Shown in pieces: positions 10,369 to 18,427 of a DNA stretch of 47,626 nt. This DNA comes from Planctomycetota bacterium (GTDB lineage Bacteria; Planctomycetota; J058), in NCBI GenBank assembly GCA_019636275.1, contig JAHBXY010000064.1, positions 1-47,626 on the forward strand, in the 5' to 3' direction. The translations under genes and the position numbers were made by a program. The stretch's first letter is position 1, and every line of letters begins with the position of its first letter. Below the pieces are notes generated by a model. It saw only the letters and a list, made by a program, of their open reading frames with translations, was not told the DNA's origin and searched no databases.

Positions 10369-11429
10369 GGGCTCACCTCCTCGCGGTCTCGCTCGCCATC
10401 GCCCTCTCGGCGGCCTCGAGCGGACAGGAGCCCATGAACGAGAGCGACGTCGCGCGGCGCATCGAAGACCGACACCTCTGGGCCCGCGACGGCGCCGGCC
10501 CCGAGGACGCCATCGCCGACGTCATGGCCGCGGGCTGGCGCGGGCTCGCCCTGCGCTGCCCCGAGGCGATCGAGCTCGACCGCGCCGACGCGTTCCCGGC
10601 CCTGACCCTGCGCGTGGCGACGTTCGGCCCCGGGCACGTGCAGCCCCACCTCCGCGCGCTCGTGCTGATCGCGAGCGAGCGGCGCACGCACGCCTTGCGC
10701 GTGGGCCGCGCGCACGTCGATCCGCGCGCGCAGGTCGCCCCCGACGTGGCGATCCCGGCCCCGACCGACGACCCGGACGCCACCCCCATGGTGATGTCCG
10801 AGGTCGTGCGCTCCGACCTGCGCGAGCACCTCCACGTCCCCTGGGCGCCGGGCGAGTGGGTCGTCACGGGGGCCCTGTGCGGTCAGCTGACGAACCAGGC
10901 CGTGACCCGCCTCGTCGGCCCCGACCCGACGCCGAGCTGGACCGTCGAGACCGACCCCTCGCCGGCCCCGCTCCCGGCCTTCGGGGCCGCCGCCGCCGGC
11001 GCCCCGCCCCCGCCGGCGGCGCCAGGGATCGAGCTGTCGCTCGAGCCCGTGCGCGTGATCGGGTCGGGGCCGCTCGTGCTGAAGGGCAGCTTCCGGCTGC
11101 CCGCGACCGGGGTGGCGCGCGGCGCGGCGACGGCGACCCCCGGGTCTCGCGTGGGGGCCTTCACCTCGGTCGGGCTCGTCGTGGTGGGCGTGCGCGACCT
11201 CGGCCCGACCGCCGTGCTCCTGAGGCTCCCCGCAGACGAGCAGGTCGTCGCCGACCCGGACGCCCCGCCGCCGCTGGTCACCGGCGCCTTCGCCCTCGAC
11301 CTGGCCGCGCTGGCGCCGTTCGACGGCAACCGCCCGCAGAGCTACCACGTGTTCGCCGTCGCGGGGGACGTCCTCCGCGGCCCGTTCACCGTGTCGACCG
11401 TCGACGAGGCCATGCTCCGGGACGATTGA
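10365..11429 (+). CDS. Array partner protein 1 (possible signal peptide)
   Basis: A 354-aa member of the partner family that follows each protease. Shared family features: an N-terminal segment ending in a Trp (HLW here, FW in the others), then WRGLAL; a middle SDLREHLHVPWAPGEWVV block; a PPPPAAPGIEL hinge; and a C-terminal beta domain with LKGSFRLP, VTGAFALDL and VFAVAGDVLRGPF. The GTG at 10365 overlaps the protease stop (GTGA) and gives a signal-peptide-like leader (RAHLLAVSLAIALSAASSGQ). The alternative ATG at 10434 matches the start position of the other family members, but its GGAG is only 3 nt away. The other partners have no leader. Function unknown; a chaperone, adaptor, inhibitor or immunity role is inference from pairing alone. 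Confidence 0.82.
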
Positions 11430-11497
11430 TCGGACGTGCCGCGTCAACCACCCAGAACGTCGGGGGTTGCGCGCGGGCGCCGCCCGGCCCGGTGTTC

Positions 11498-11503
11498 TAC
11501 AAT
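11498..11503 (+). promoter_or_regulatory. Possible -10 element before protease 2
   Basis: TACAAT in the 95-bp gap after partner gene 1, 21 bp upstream of the ATG at 11525. TTGCGC (11467-11472) is 25 bp upstream, too far for a standard sigma70 promoter. This gap is the only sizeable one inside the array and suggests a second transcription start. Confidence 0.3.
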
Positions 11504-11524
11504 TCGCCCGTCTGGGGAGTTGTC

Positions 11525-14500
11525 ATGCCGAGCGTGGTGGGCAGCGGCAAGACGGTCAGGGTGACGATCTCGACCCGCGGGATCGACAGCGGCGAGCCCG
11601 CCGAGGTCATCGTCTACAAGAAGGCCGACGACTCGGTCCTCGACACGCTCCAGAGCAAGGTCAAGGACAACGTCATCGCCACCGACTGGACGGCGAAGGG
11701 CCCCGGCGCCGAGGACGCCGAGCAGGGCTGGCACGTCTACTACAAGGCCAAGTGCAAGGGCCTCGAGACGAAGGCCACCGTCCTCTTCGTCTACACCGAC
11801 TGGGTCGAGGTCACCTCCGTCGACGAGGCGGATGCCGCGCTGCCCGATGCGGCCTTCCGGCTCACGGCGGGCGACGAGGTCCGCGAGCGCCACACCGGCT
11901 CGAGCGGCGTGCGCAAGGAGGAGCACCTGCCGCCCGGCGACGTCCGGATCGAGTGGCTGAAGCCGTATCACCTCCTCGAGTGGGTCGACGAGGACGGTCC
12001 CCAGCGCAAGGCCAAGGTCAAGCTGATCCCCCCCGCGCGCCTGGTGTGGCCGAAGGCCGGCCAGCACAAGCAGTGGGTCAACCTGCCCGCCGCGGACGAC
12101 CGCCCCGACCAGGGCAGCCGCATCACGCTGAAGCTCACGGCCGACGGCGGCAAGGCCGGGCAGAAGCTCTACGTGAAGCTGACGCCGGGCGAGGAGAACA
12201 GCGCGCGCAACGACCCGCTGCCGGAGCTCGTCGGCGGCACGACCGCCGACTGGTGCCCGGACGGCGGGATCGAGGTGCAGCTCGCCAAGGACGACGGCGA
12301 GCCCGACTGCGAGGCCACGGTCGAGGTCGAGCTGGGGCTGGCGGGGGGCGACACGTTCACGCTCGCCGTCGGCGGCACGACCGACTGCGACGACGAGCAG
12401 GTCACGATCACGAACTGGCGCAGGCTCTACCATCAGGTGACCCGCTCGAAGGACGCCAAGCTCCAGGGGCTCGACGCGGCGCGCGAGGCGCTGGCCGAGG
12501 TGTTCATCGACTACGAGCAGTACAAGGAGGTCCTGCTCGACCCCGCCGACGACCAGATCCCGGCCGGGAGCTGGATCGACGGGGCCGAGTTCGGCGTGGG
12601 CGGCAAGGTCCTGAACGTCGGCCGCCACAACCGCGACTGGTTCAAGGGCAAGTTCGACGACCAGAAGACGCCCCTCGGCGCGCACCTGGTGATCGCCGAC
12701 AAGTACTACGACGGCGGGCCGGCCGGGTCGTTCTACACGCAGACGATCGAGGCCGTGGTCCAGGCCCAGGGCCACGTGTTCACGATCAAGGACCCGGGCG
12801 ACTACGACGTGTTCGCGCGCGCCGTCCAGGACGGCGAGTCGAGCCTCATCTCGGGCACCTGGACGAGCAAGGCGCCATCCGGGCATCCGGACGCCGGCCG
12901 CTCGGGCGACGTCACCGCCGCCATGGTCTCGATCAACCACGCGGCGAGCCGCGACAAGGTCAAGCTCACGCTCCAGGGGATCACGCCGGGCGACGGGACG
13001 CCGCCCAAGGGCAAGGCGGCGAGCGACGCGGAGACCAAGCATCCGGTCAAGGTGAAGCTCAAGCTGCACGTCGCCCGCGGGCCGCTGCTCGGCAACAGCG
13101 CCGGGCCGCACCAGATCATCACCCTCACGCCGACCGCGCCGGCGCTGTTCTCGGCCATCGCCGTGCACGAGCTCGGCCACTCGATCCGGCAGGTCTGCAA
13201 GGAGGTGGCCCCGGGCCTGGCCGAGGCCGACCACGGGCGGACCTACACGGGGCACGGGCACCGCGGCGCGCACTGCGGCCACGGCCTGTCCGACGACGAG
13301 TGGGCGCGCGACAGCTACAAGGGCCTGGTCGCGTCGGCCGGGTGCGTCATGTTCGGCGCGTCCAGCGCGACCAAGCCGATCCCCAACGACGGCAAGTTCT
13401 GCGCGCGCTGCCTGCCCTTCGTGCGCGCCGACCACTGCCAGTCGCTGCACCCCGCGGGCGGCGACGCCGAGGAGTCGGAGGCGGCCGAGGACGCCGCGAC
13501 GGTCGCCTCGCCGACGATCGCGATCACGAGCATCAACGGCGGGCAGGGCGACCACTTCGCGCCCGGCGGCGACGTGCTCGAGGTGGCCTACCGGATCGAG
13601 GGCCTCGCCGCGGAGGCGGTCCGCGTCGAGGTCACGAGCGCGGGCTACGGGCGCAACAACCCGATCTTCCGCCGCGAGCTCGAGGCCGACGAGAAGACCG
13701 ACGGCGAGCACGCCTTCTCCTACGACGGGCGCGTCACCGCGACCGCCGGCGACCTGGCGGGCCGCCGCCTCAGCCCGCTCTTCTCGCCCTACAAGCTGAA
13801 GATCTACAAGGACGCGTCGATCATCGCCGAGGCCGAGTTCAAGGTCCTGTACCACTCGATCGAGGTGCGCATGGGCCACCACGTGCCCGACGAGCAGCTC
13901 CCGCCGCCCGACGGCGCGACGAGGGCCCGCTACGTCCAGGCGCGGCTGAACGAGCTCGGCTACGACGCGGGGCCGGTCGACGGCAAGGCGCAGAGCGCGA
14001 CCACCCAGGGCGCCCTGCGGCGCTTCCAGCGGGCCAGCTACAAGGTGGGCACCCAGGACCTGCTCCGGGTCACCGGGCGCGTCGACGACGACACGGTGGC
14101 CGCGCTCCAGGCGGCGCAGCCGCGCGAGACCTGGCAGCAGCCGCTCGACCCGCTGCGGGGCGACGCGAAGTTCTACGTGCACGACGACTTCATGAACGAC
14201 CGCGGGGCGGCCGACGCCGCCTGGTACGACGACAAGCTCCTGGCCGACTTCAACAGCGGCGACCGGCGCCGCGCCGAGCGGCAGATGGAGCGCGCGTTCA
14301 TCCCGCTCGAGGTGCTCATCAAGGTCAAGGGCCGCGACGGCAGCGGCCACCACGCGACCGAGTGCTCCGGCGCCGTCCCGGTCGCCTGGGAGGCCGTGGA
14401 CCCGCCCGAGGACGACACGGTCATCGACGTGGACGCCGCGCGGGCCGTGACGCAGGCGGCGAACCCCGCCATCCAGATCCCCACCCCCGGCTGGAACCCC

Positions 14501-15808
14501 GACGCGAAGGCGTACGTGGCCGACGCCCGGCAGTTCGGCACGAGCAAGAAGCGCAGCTCGCGCATCGACGCCACCGGCAGCAACTGCCTCGAGAGCCTGG
14601 GCGGCTTCCGGGCCGCGCGGGCCCGCGACAACGTGAAGCGCTGGTTCCCCGACGACGCGGGCTCGCGCCTGCAGCCCTACCGGGTGCACGGCTACGGCCG
14701 CGAGACGCGCGGCGGGACCGAGCACCACCGCGCGCTCGTGAAGGCCTGGGACCACCCGACCGACTTCCCCCTCCGCCGCGGCCGCGCCGGGGTCTACCTG
14801 CGCATGAGCACCAAGGCGGGCGACAACGTGCGGGTCCGGGCCGCGCTCACCTTCGAGGGGCTGCCCAACAAGGCCGCCCTCGAGGCGGCGCACCAGGACG
14901 TCCTGCCCGCGCTGGCGGTCGAGCTGCCCACGTGGACCGTGTGGCGGCGGACCCGCTTCAGCGCCTGGTGCCAGCAGGTCCCGCCCCCCGCGACCATGTG
15001 GGACGGCACCCCCTTCGACCGCGGCGGCGTGGCCAACCAGCCCGACTGGGCGGCGATCCGCGACGCCTACAAGCACGCGTTCATCGAGGTCGAGAACGGC
15101 GGCCGGCCGCTGGAGGTGGTCGACTACGCCGCGACGATCACGGAGGCCGTGTTCAAGGCGGCGATCGCCCGCATGCCGGCCAAGCACCGCCCGCCAGGCG
15201 TGACCGTCGCCGCCGGCGGCGTGGTGAACGGCGTGACGTTCAGCCCGCGGCACATGTGGGGGGCCGCGCCGTTCCGGGCGCAGCGCCCGGCGGAGTCGAT
15301 GGCGGACTACGTGCGCGCCTTCCGGAGCGCCATGACGGCCTGGTCCGACCGCATGGCCCCGGCGATCCTGCGCGAGGTCTACGACCGCGTTCGCCGCCGC
15401 AGCCCCGAGGGGTTCGTCGTGCTGGACTTCAGCGCCTTCGACGACCCGGTCAACCCGCTCACGGTCAACCGGCCCGACGGGACCACGGCCACGCTGGCGT
15501 TCCTCTCGTACCGGGGCTGGGTCGTCCGCGACGGCGCCGTGCTCACCAACGTCCACAACACGAGCGACATCACCAACTACGTCATCCACGAGTGCGGCCA
15601 CGCGCGGCTCCTCTACCACCACAAGGGGGTCGACGAGGTGCCCGCCGGCCACAGCGCGACGCCGAAGGAGCACTCGCAGGATCGCTGCGCGATGAGCTAC
15701 ACCCTCGGCGGCGACACCATGCCGGAGACGAAGTACCCTTACTGCGGCAAGTGCATCCTGCGCCTGCGCGGCTGGGGCGTGACCACGCTGCCGGCGGCGT
15801 ACGGGTAG
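11525..15808 (+). CDS. Two-headed predicted zinc metalloprotease 2 with peptidoglycan-binding domain
   Basis: A 1427-aa protein; ATG at 11525 follows GGGGAG with 5-nt spacing. The N-terminal 620 residues repeat the array protease plan: Ig-like (1-90), DWVEVTSVDEADAALPDAAF (about 92), HKQWVNLP, TNWRRLYHQV (about 295), HNRDWFKGKF (about 368), H548-ELG-H552, GHGHRGAHC (H579, H583, C584), CVMFG, FCARC. A Pro/Ala/Glu-rich link and an Ig-like domain follow. Then comes a PG_binding_1-type domain at about 798-860 (RYVQARLNELGYDAGPVDG, GALRRFQRASY). The C-terminal 550 residues include RAGVYLRMSTKAGDNVRVRA and a second site, H1355-ECG-H1359, with YHH, a CAMSY Met-turn-like motif and YCGKCILRLRGW. The second head resembles domains I associate with type VI secretion-linked proteins, but I cannot name the family. 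Two protease sites plus a wall-binding module suggest an envelope or secreted target (inference). Confidence 0.9.
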   Translation: MPSVVGSGKTVRVTISTRGIDSGEPAEVIVYKKADDSVLDTLQSKVKDNVIATDWTAKGPGAEDAEQGWHVYYKAKCKGLETKATVLFVYTDWVEVTSVDEADAALPDAAFRLTAGDEVRERHTGSSGVRKEEHLPPGDVRIEWLKPYHLLEWVDEDGPQRKAKVKLIPPARLVWPKAGQHKQWVNLPAADDRPDQGSRITLKLTADGGKAGQKLYVKLTPGEENSARNDPLPELVGGTTADWCPDGGIEVQLAKDDGEPDCEATVEVELGLAGGDTFTLAVGGTTDCDDEQVTITNWRRLYHQVTRSKDAKLQGLDAAREALAEVFIDYEQYKEVLLDPADDQIPAGSWIDGAEFGVGGKVLNVGRHNRDWFKGKFDDQKTPLGAHLVIADKYYDGGPAGSFYTQTIEAVVQAQGHVFTIKDPGDYDVFARAVQDGESSLISGTWTSKAPSGHPDAGRSGDVTAAMVSINHAASRDKVKLTLQGITPGDGTPPKGKAASDAETKHPVKVKLKLHVARGPLLGNSAGPHQIITLTPTAPALFSAIAVHELGHSIRQVCKEVAPGLAEADHGRTYTGHGHRGAHCGHGLSDDEWARDSYKGLVASAGCVMFGASSATKPIPNDGKFCARCLPFVRADHCQSLHPAGGDAEESEAAEDAATVASPTIAITSINGGQGDHFAPGGDVLEVAYRIEGLAAEAVRVEVTSAGYGRNNPIFRRELEADEKTDGEHAFSYDGRVTATAGDLAGRRLSPLFSPYKLKIYKDASIIAEAEFKVLYHSIEVRMGHHVPDEQLPPPDGATRARYVQARLNELGYDAGPVDGKAQSATTQGALRRFQRASYKVGTQDLLRVTGRVDDDTVAALQAAQPRETWQQPLDPLRGDAKFYVHDDFMNDRGAADAAWYDDKLLADFNSGDRRRAERQMERAFIPLEVLIKVKGRDGSGHHATECSGAVPVAWEAVDPPEDDTVIDVDAARAVTQAANPAIQIPTPGWNPDAKAYVADARQFGTSKKRSSRIDATGSNCLESLGGFRAARARDNVKRWFPDDAGSRLQPYRVHGYGRETRGGTEHHRALVKAWDHPTDFPLRRGRAGVYLRMSTKAGDNVRVRAALTFEGLPNKAALEAAHQDVLPALAVELPTWTVWRRTRFSAWCQQVPPPATMWDGTPFDRGGVANQPDWAAIRDAYKHAFIEVENGGRPLEVVDYAATITEAVFKAAIARMPAKHRPPGVTVAAGGVVNGVTFSPRHMWGAAPFRAQRPAESMADYVRAFRSAMTAWSDRMAPAILREVYDRVRRRSPEGFVVLDFSAFDDPVNPLTVNRPDGTTATLAFLSYRGWVVRDGAVLTNVHNTSDITNYVIHECGHARLLYHHKGVDEVPAGHSATPKEHSQDRCAMSYTLGGDTMPETKYPYCGKCILRLRGWGVTTLPAAYG

Positions 15809-15814
15809 GCCGCC

Positions 15815-17377
15815 ATGAGCGACGCGCCGCTCGAGCTCTCGCTCTCCCCGATGCGGCCCGTGCTCCGGACGGGCGAGGGCGCCACGCTCGAGCTCGCGGT
15901 CCGCGTGCTGGCCGGCGGCCCCATGGAGACGATCGAGCTCAACGAGGACCGGACGACGATCGAGCTGCGCCGGCTCGACGACGCAGGCGCGCCGCGCGAG
16001 GCGCGGCTGCTGTCGGGTCGGGACCACCGGCAGCTCCACCAGGTCCACCCCCAGACGCCGCTCGGGCTCGAGTTCGAGGCGCGCGGCGGCGCGGCGTTCG
16101 TCGTCCGGGTCGACCTGCTCCTCTACGCCCCGCCGCTCCCCGCCGGTCGCTGGCGGGTCGCCCTGCGCTACCGCTGGGGGTCGGCCCCGGGCGACGAGGT
16201 GCGCACGAACGACGTCGACCTCGAGGTCACCCCCGCCGACGCGCGGCCGGTCGGCGCGCGGCTCCTCGCCGTCAGCGGCAGCCGCGACGTCGTCGCGTGG
16301 ACGTGGCGCGTGGACGACCCGGCCGCCCCCTTCCGGCTGACGCTCGGGCGCGCCGACGTCCCGCTCGCGCTCGAGGCGGCCTACCCCTGGACGGACCCGC
16401 CGCCGGCGGGGGCGCCGCGTCTGGCGCACCTCAACGACCTCGAGCCCATGCACTACGAGAAGCTGGCCGTGTGGACCGAGGCGGCCGAGCTCGTCGTGCA
16501 GCCGCTCGGCAAGCACGGGCCCGGCGGCCCGCCGCGCCGCCTGGCGACCGGCCTCGAGGGACCCCTCACGCTCGTCGACCCGCCGCTGCAGCGGCGCGAC
16601 GACGGGCTGCGGGCGGTCGTCCTCGGCCGCCGCGCCGGGGCGCCCGCCCTGAGCGTCGTCGCCTGCGGGCCCGACGGCGCGGCCGCCGCGCCGGAGGTGC
16701 GCGCCTTCGACGCCGGCGACCTGGTCGCGGTCGCCTGGACCGAGCCCGAGGACACGGCCCACGCCGGTGTGTTCGCCGCGCGCGCCGGCGCGGGCGGGCT
16801 GACGCTCACGCGCCTCGACCCGGCGTCGGGCGAGGCCCTGGAGGTGTGGCGCGAGGAGCCGCCGGCGCGCGAGGCGCTGGCGCTCGTGCTCGACCAGTGG
16901 CTCGGCACGGGCTGGCTCTACCTGCTCCTGCGGCGAGCCGTCGAGGACCCCGACGGGCGGCAGGTCGACGAGCTGACGGCGCTCGCCTGGGACGTGGCGG
17001 CCCTGTCCGAACGGCCCGACGACGACGACGCGCGGCGCCCCGCCCGCGCGGGGGCGTGGCTCGTGCCGCGCGGCGCGGCGCTCCTCTCGGCGGCCCCGCT
17101 GCTCGACGGCGCCGGGCTGGCCCTGCTCGTGAGCGCTCCGCCCGGCCGGCTGGCGCTCGTCCCGGGCGGCCCGCGCGAGCTGCCCGCCGCGGCGGCGCCC
17201 GGCGCGCTGCTCGTGGACGGCCGCGGCCAGACCTGGCTCGTCGAGCACGACCCCGCGCGTGGGCCGGTGGCCACGGCGCTCGGCCGCTCGCTCGTGGACG
17301 CGGCGCCCGACGACGACGACGGGGACGACGGCGGCGACGACGACGGCGCCGGCGACGACGGGGACGAGGACGAGTGA
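15815..17377 (+). CDS. Unknown 520-aa beta-rich protein with acidic tail
   Basis: Starts six bases after the stop of protease 2, so it is surely co-transcribed. It opens with a beta-sandwich-like region (LELSLSPMRPVLRTGEGATL, LPAGRWRVALRYRW). The middle is rich in alternating strands, with VVAWTWRV, LVAVAWTEPEDTAHAGVF and LLVDGRGQTWLVEHDP, which would fit a beta-propeller. The last 25 residues are almost all Asp, Gly and Glu. No catalytic motif, signal peptide or TM helix is seen. It is the only gene of the array with no counterpart in the other three modules, and it sits with the only two-headed protease. I do not recognise a family. Confidence 0.85.
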   Translation: MSDAPLELSLSPMRPVLRTGEGATLELAVRVLAGGPMETIELNEDRTTIELRRLDDAGAPREARLLSGRDHRQLHQVHPQTPLGLEFEARGGAAFVVRVDLLLYAPPLPAGRWRVALRYRWGSAPGDEVRTNDVDLEVTPADARPVGARLLAVSGSRDVVAWTWRVDDPAAPFRLTLGRADVPLALEAAYPWTDPPPAGAPRLAHLNDLEPMHYEKLAVWTEAAELVVQPLGKHGPGGPPRRLATGLEGPLTLVDPPLQRRDDGLRAVVLGRRAGAPALSVVACGPDGAAAAPEVRAFDAGDLVAVAWTEPEDTAHAGVFAARAGAGGLTLTRLDPASGEALEVWREEPPAREALALVLDQWLGTGWLYLLLRRAVEDPDGRQVDELTALAWDVAALSERPDDDDARRPARAGAWLVPRGAALLSAAPLLDGAGLALLVSAPPGRLALVPGGPRELPAAAAPGALLVDGRGQTWLVEHDPARGPVATALGRSLVDAAPDDDDGDDGGDDDGAGDDGDEDE

Positions 17378-17414
17378 TGGCGCGGCGCCGGGGGCGAGAG
17401 GAGCGGAGCGAGGC

Positions 17415-18413
17415 GTGAGCGGACCGTTCGGACTGCGTGACGACGACTTCTGGGGCGACCCCTTCCGGACGCTCGACGAGGTCGGCGACCGCCTCGAGCG
17501 GGAGGGCTTCCACGGGCTCGTCGTCGACGCGCCGGCCCGGGTCGTCCTCGACGGCCGGCGCGGGCTCCCGCTCGTCGGCCTGCACCGCGTCACGTTCCGC
17601 GACAGCCGCGACCAGCCGGCCGCGGAGGCCGTCGTCGTGGCGTCCAGGCTCGAGGACGGGCGCGTCTGGGCGGGCCTCCTTCAGCCGCCCGAGCCCGCCG
17701 ACGACTCCGCCCCGCCGGCGGAGGGCGGCGACGAGGACCCAGGCGAGGGGACCTACACGAGCAACTTCAGCGCGGATCTGGTGGAGGTCTTGGGCGTGCC
17801 CCGGCTGCCGGGCACCACGCTCGTCTGCGCCGTGCTCCTCCGCGGGCTCGCGTCGAACCAGGTGCGCAGCGCGATCGTCCGCTCGCCGGCCGACCCGGTC
17901 GACCCGGCGGTCGAGGCCCTGCGCGCCGCCGAGGCGGAGGAGGAGCGCCCCGAGCGGGTCGACCCGGAGCCCGGGTCGCCGTGGCCGAGCTACGGCGCCG
18001 CGGCCGGCGCCCCCGAGCCGCCGGCCGCGCCGGGCCTGACGCTCGCCGTCCCGCCGCGCGCCCCGGCCTCGGGGCAGGTGGTGCTCCGCGGCGCCTGGCG
18101 CCTGGCCGCGCGCCCGCGCGACCTCGTGCGCCCCCGCGCCGACGGCCGCCCGCTCGACGTGAAGGACCCGGCGGCGACGGCGGTCCTGCCGATCACGCTC
18201 GTGCTCGTGGGCGAGCGGGTCGTGGGGCCGTACGTCATCGACCTGCGCGTCCCCAGCCACGACCCGGCCCCGCCCGACGGCGTCGTGACCGGGCGCTTCG
18301 CGCTCGACCTCATGGCCGCTCGCGCGCTGCGCGGCCGCACCCGCCAGCGCTACCACCTCTACGCGCTCTCCGGCGACGCCCTCGCCGGGCCCTACGCGCT
18401 GGAGCTGACCTGA
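17415..18413 (+). CDS. Array partner protein 2
   Basis: A 332-aa partner-family protein. GTG at 17415 is preceded by GGAG at 6-nt spacing. It starts SGPFGLRDDDFWGDPF, then shows FHGLVVDAPARVVLDG, the VPRLPGTTLVCAVLLRGLAS block, the EPPAAPGLTL hinge, and a C-terminal beta domain (VVLRGAWRL, VVTGRFALDL, YALSGDALAGPYAL). An acidic insert of about 25 residues follows LLQPPEPADD. The true gene begins well inside a longer open frame that overlaps the previous gene's acidic tail. It stands directly before protease 3, so the order protease, (extra gene), partner holds for all modules. Confidence 0.87.
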   Translation: MSGPFGLRDDDFWGDPFRTLDEVGDRLEREGFHGLVVDAPARVVLDGRRGLPLVGLHRVTFRDSRDQPAAEAVVVASRLEDGRVWAGLLQPPEPADDSAPPAEGGDEDPGEGTYTSNFSADLVEVLGVPRLPGTTLVCAVLLRGLASNQVRSAIVRSPADPVDPAVEALRAAEAEEERPERVDPEPGSPWPSYGAAAGAPEPPAAPGLTLAVPPRAPASGQVVLRGAWRLAARPRDLVRPRADGRPLDVKDPAATAVLPITLVLVGERVVGPYVIDLRVPSHDPAPPDGVVTGRFALDLMAARALRGRTRQRYHLYALSGDALAGPYALELT

Positions 18414-18427
18414 ATGCGGAGGCGCCC

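Noticed and set aside
11444..17593. 2049-codon open frame on the minus strand
   Set aside because: Exact antisense of the array genes. It is Arg/Val/Gly/Ala low-complexity sequence produced by very high GC, with no domain motifs.
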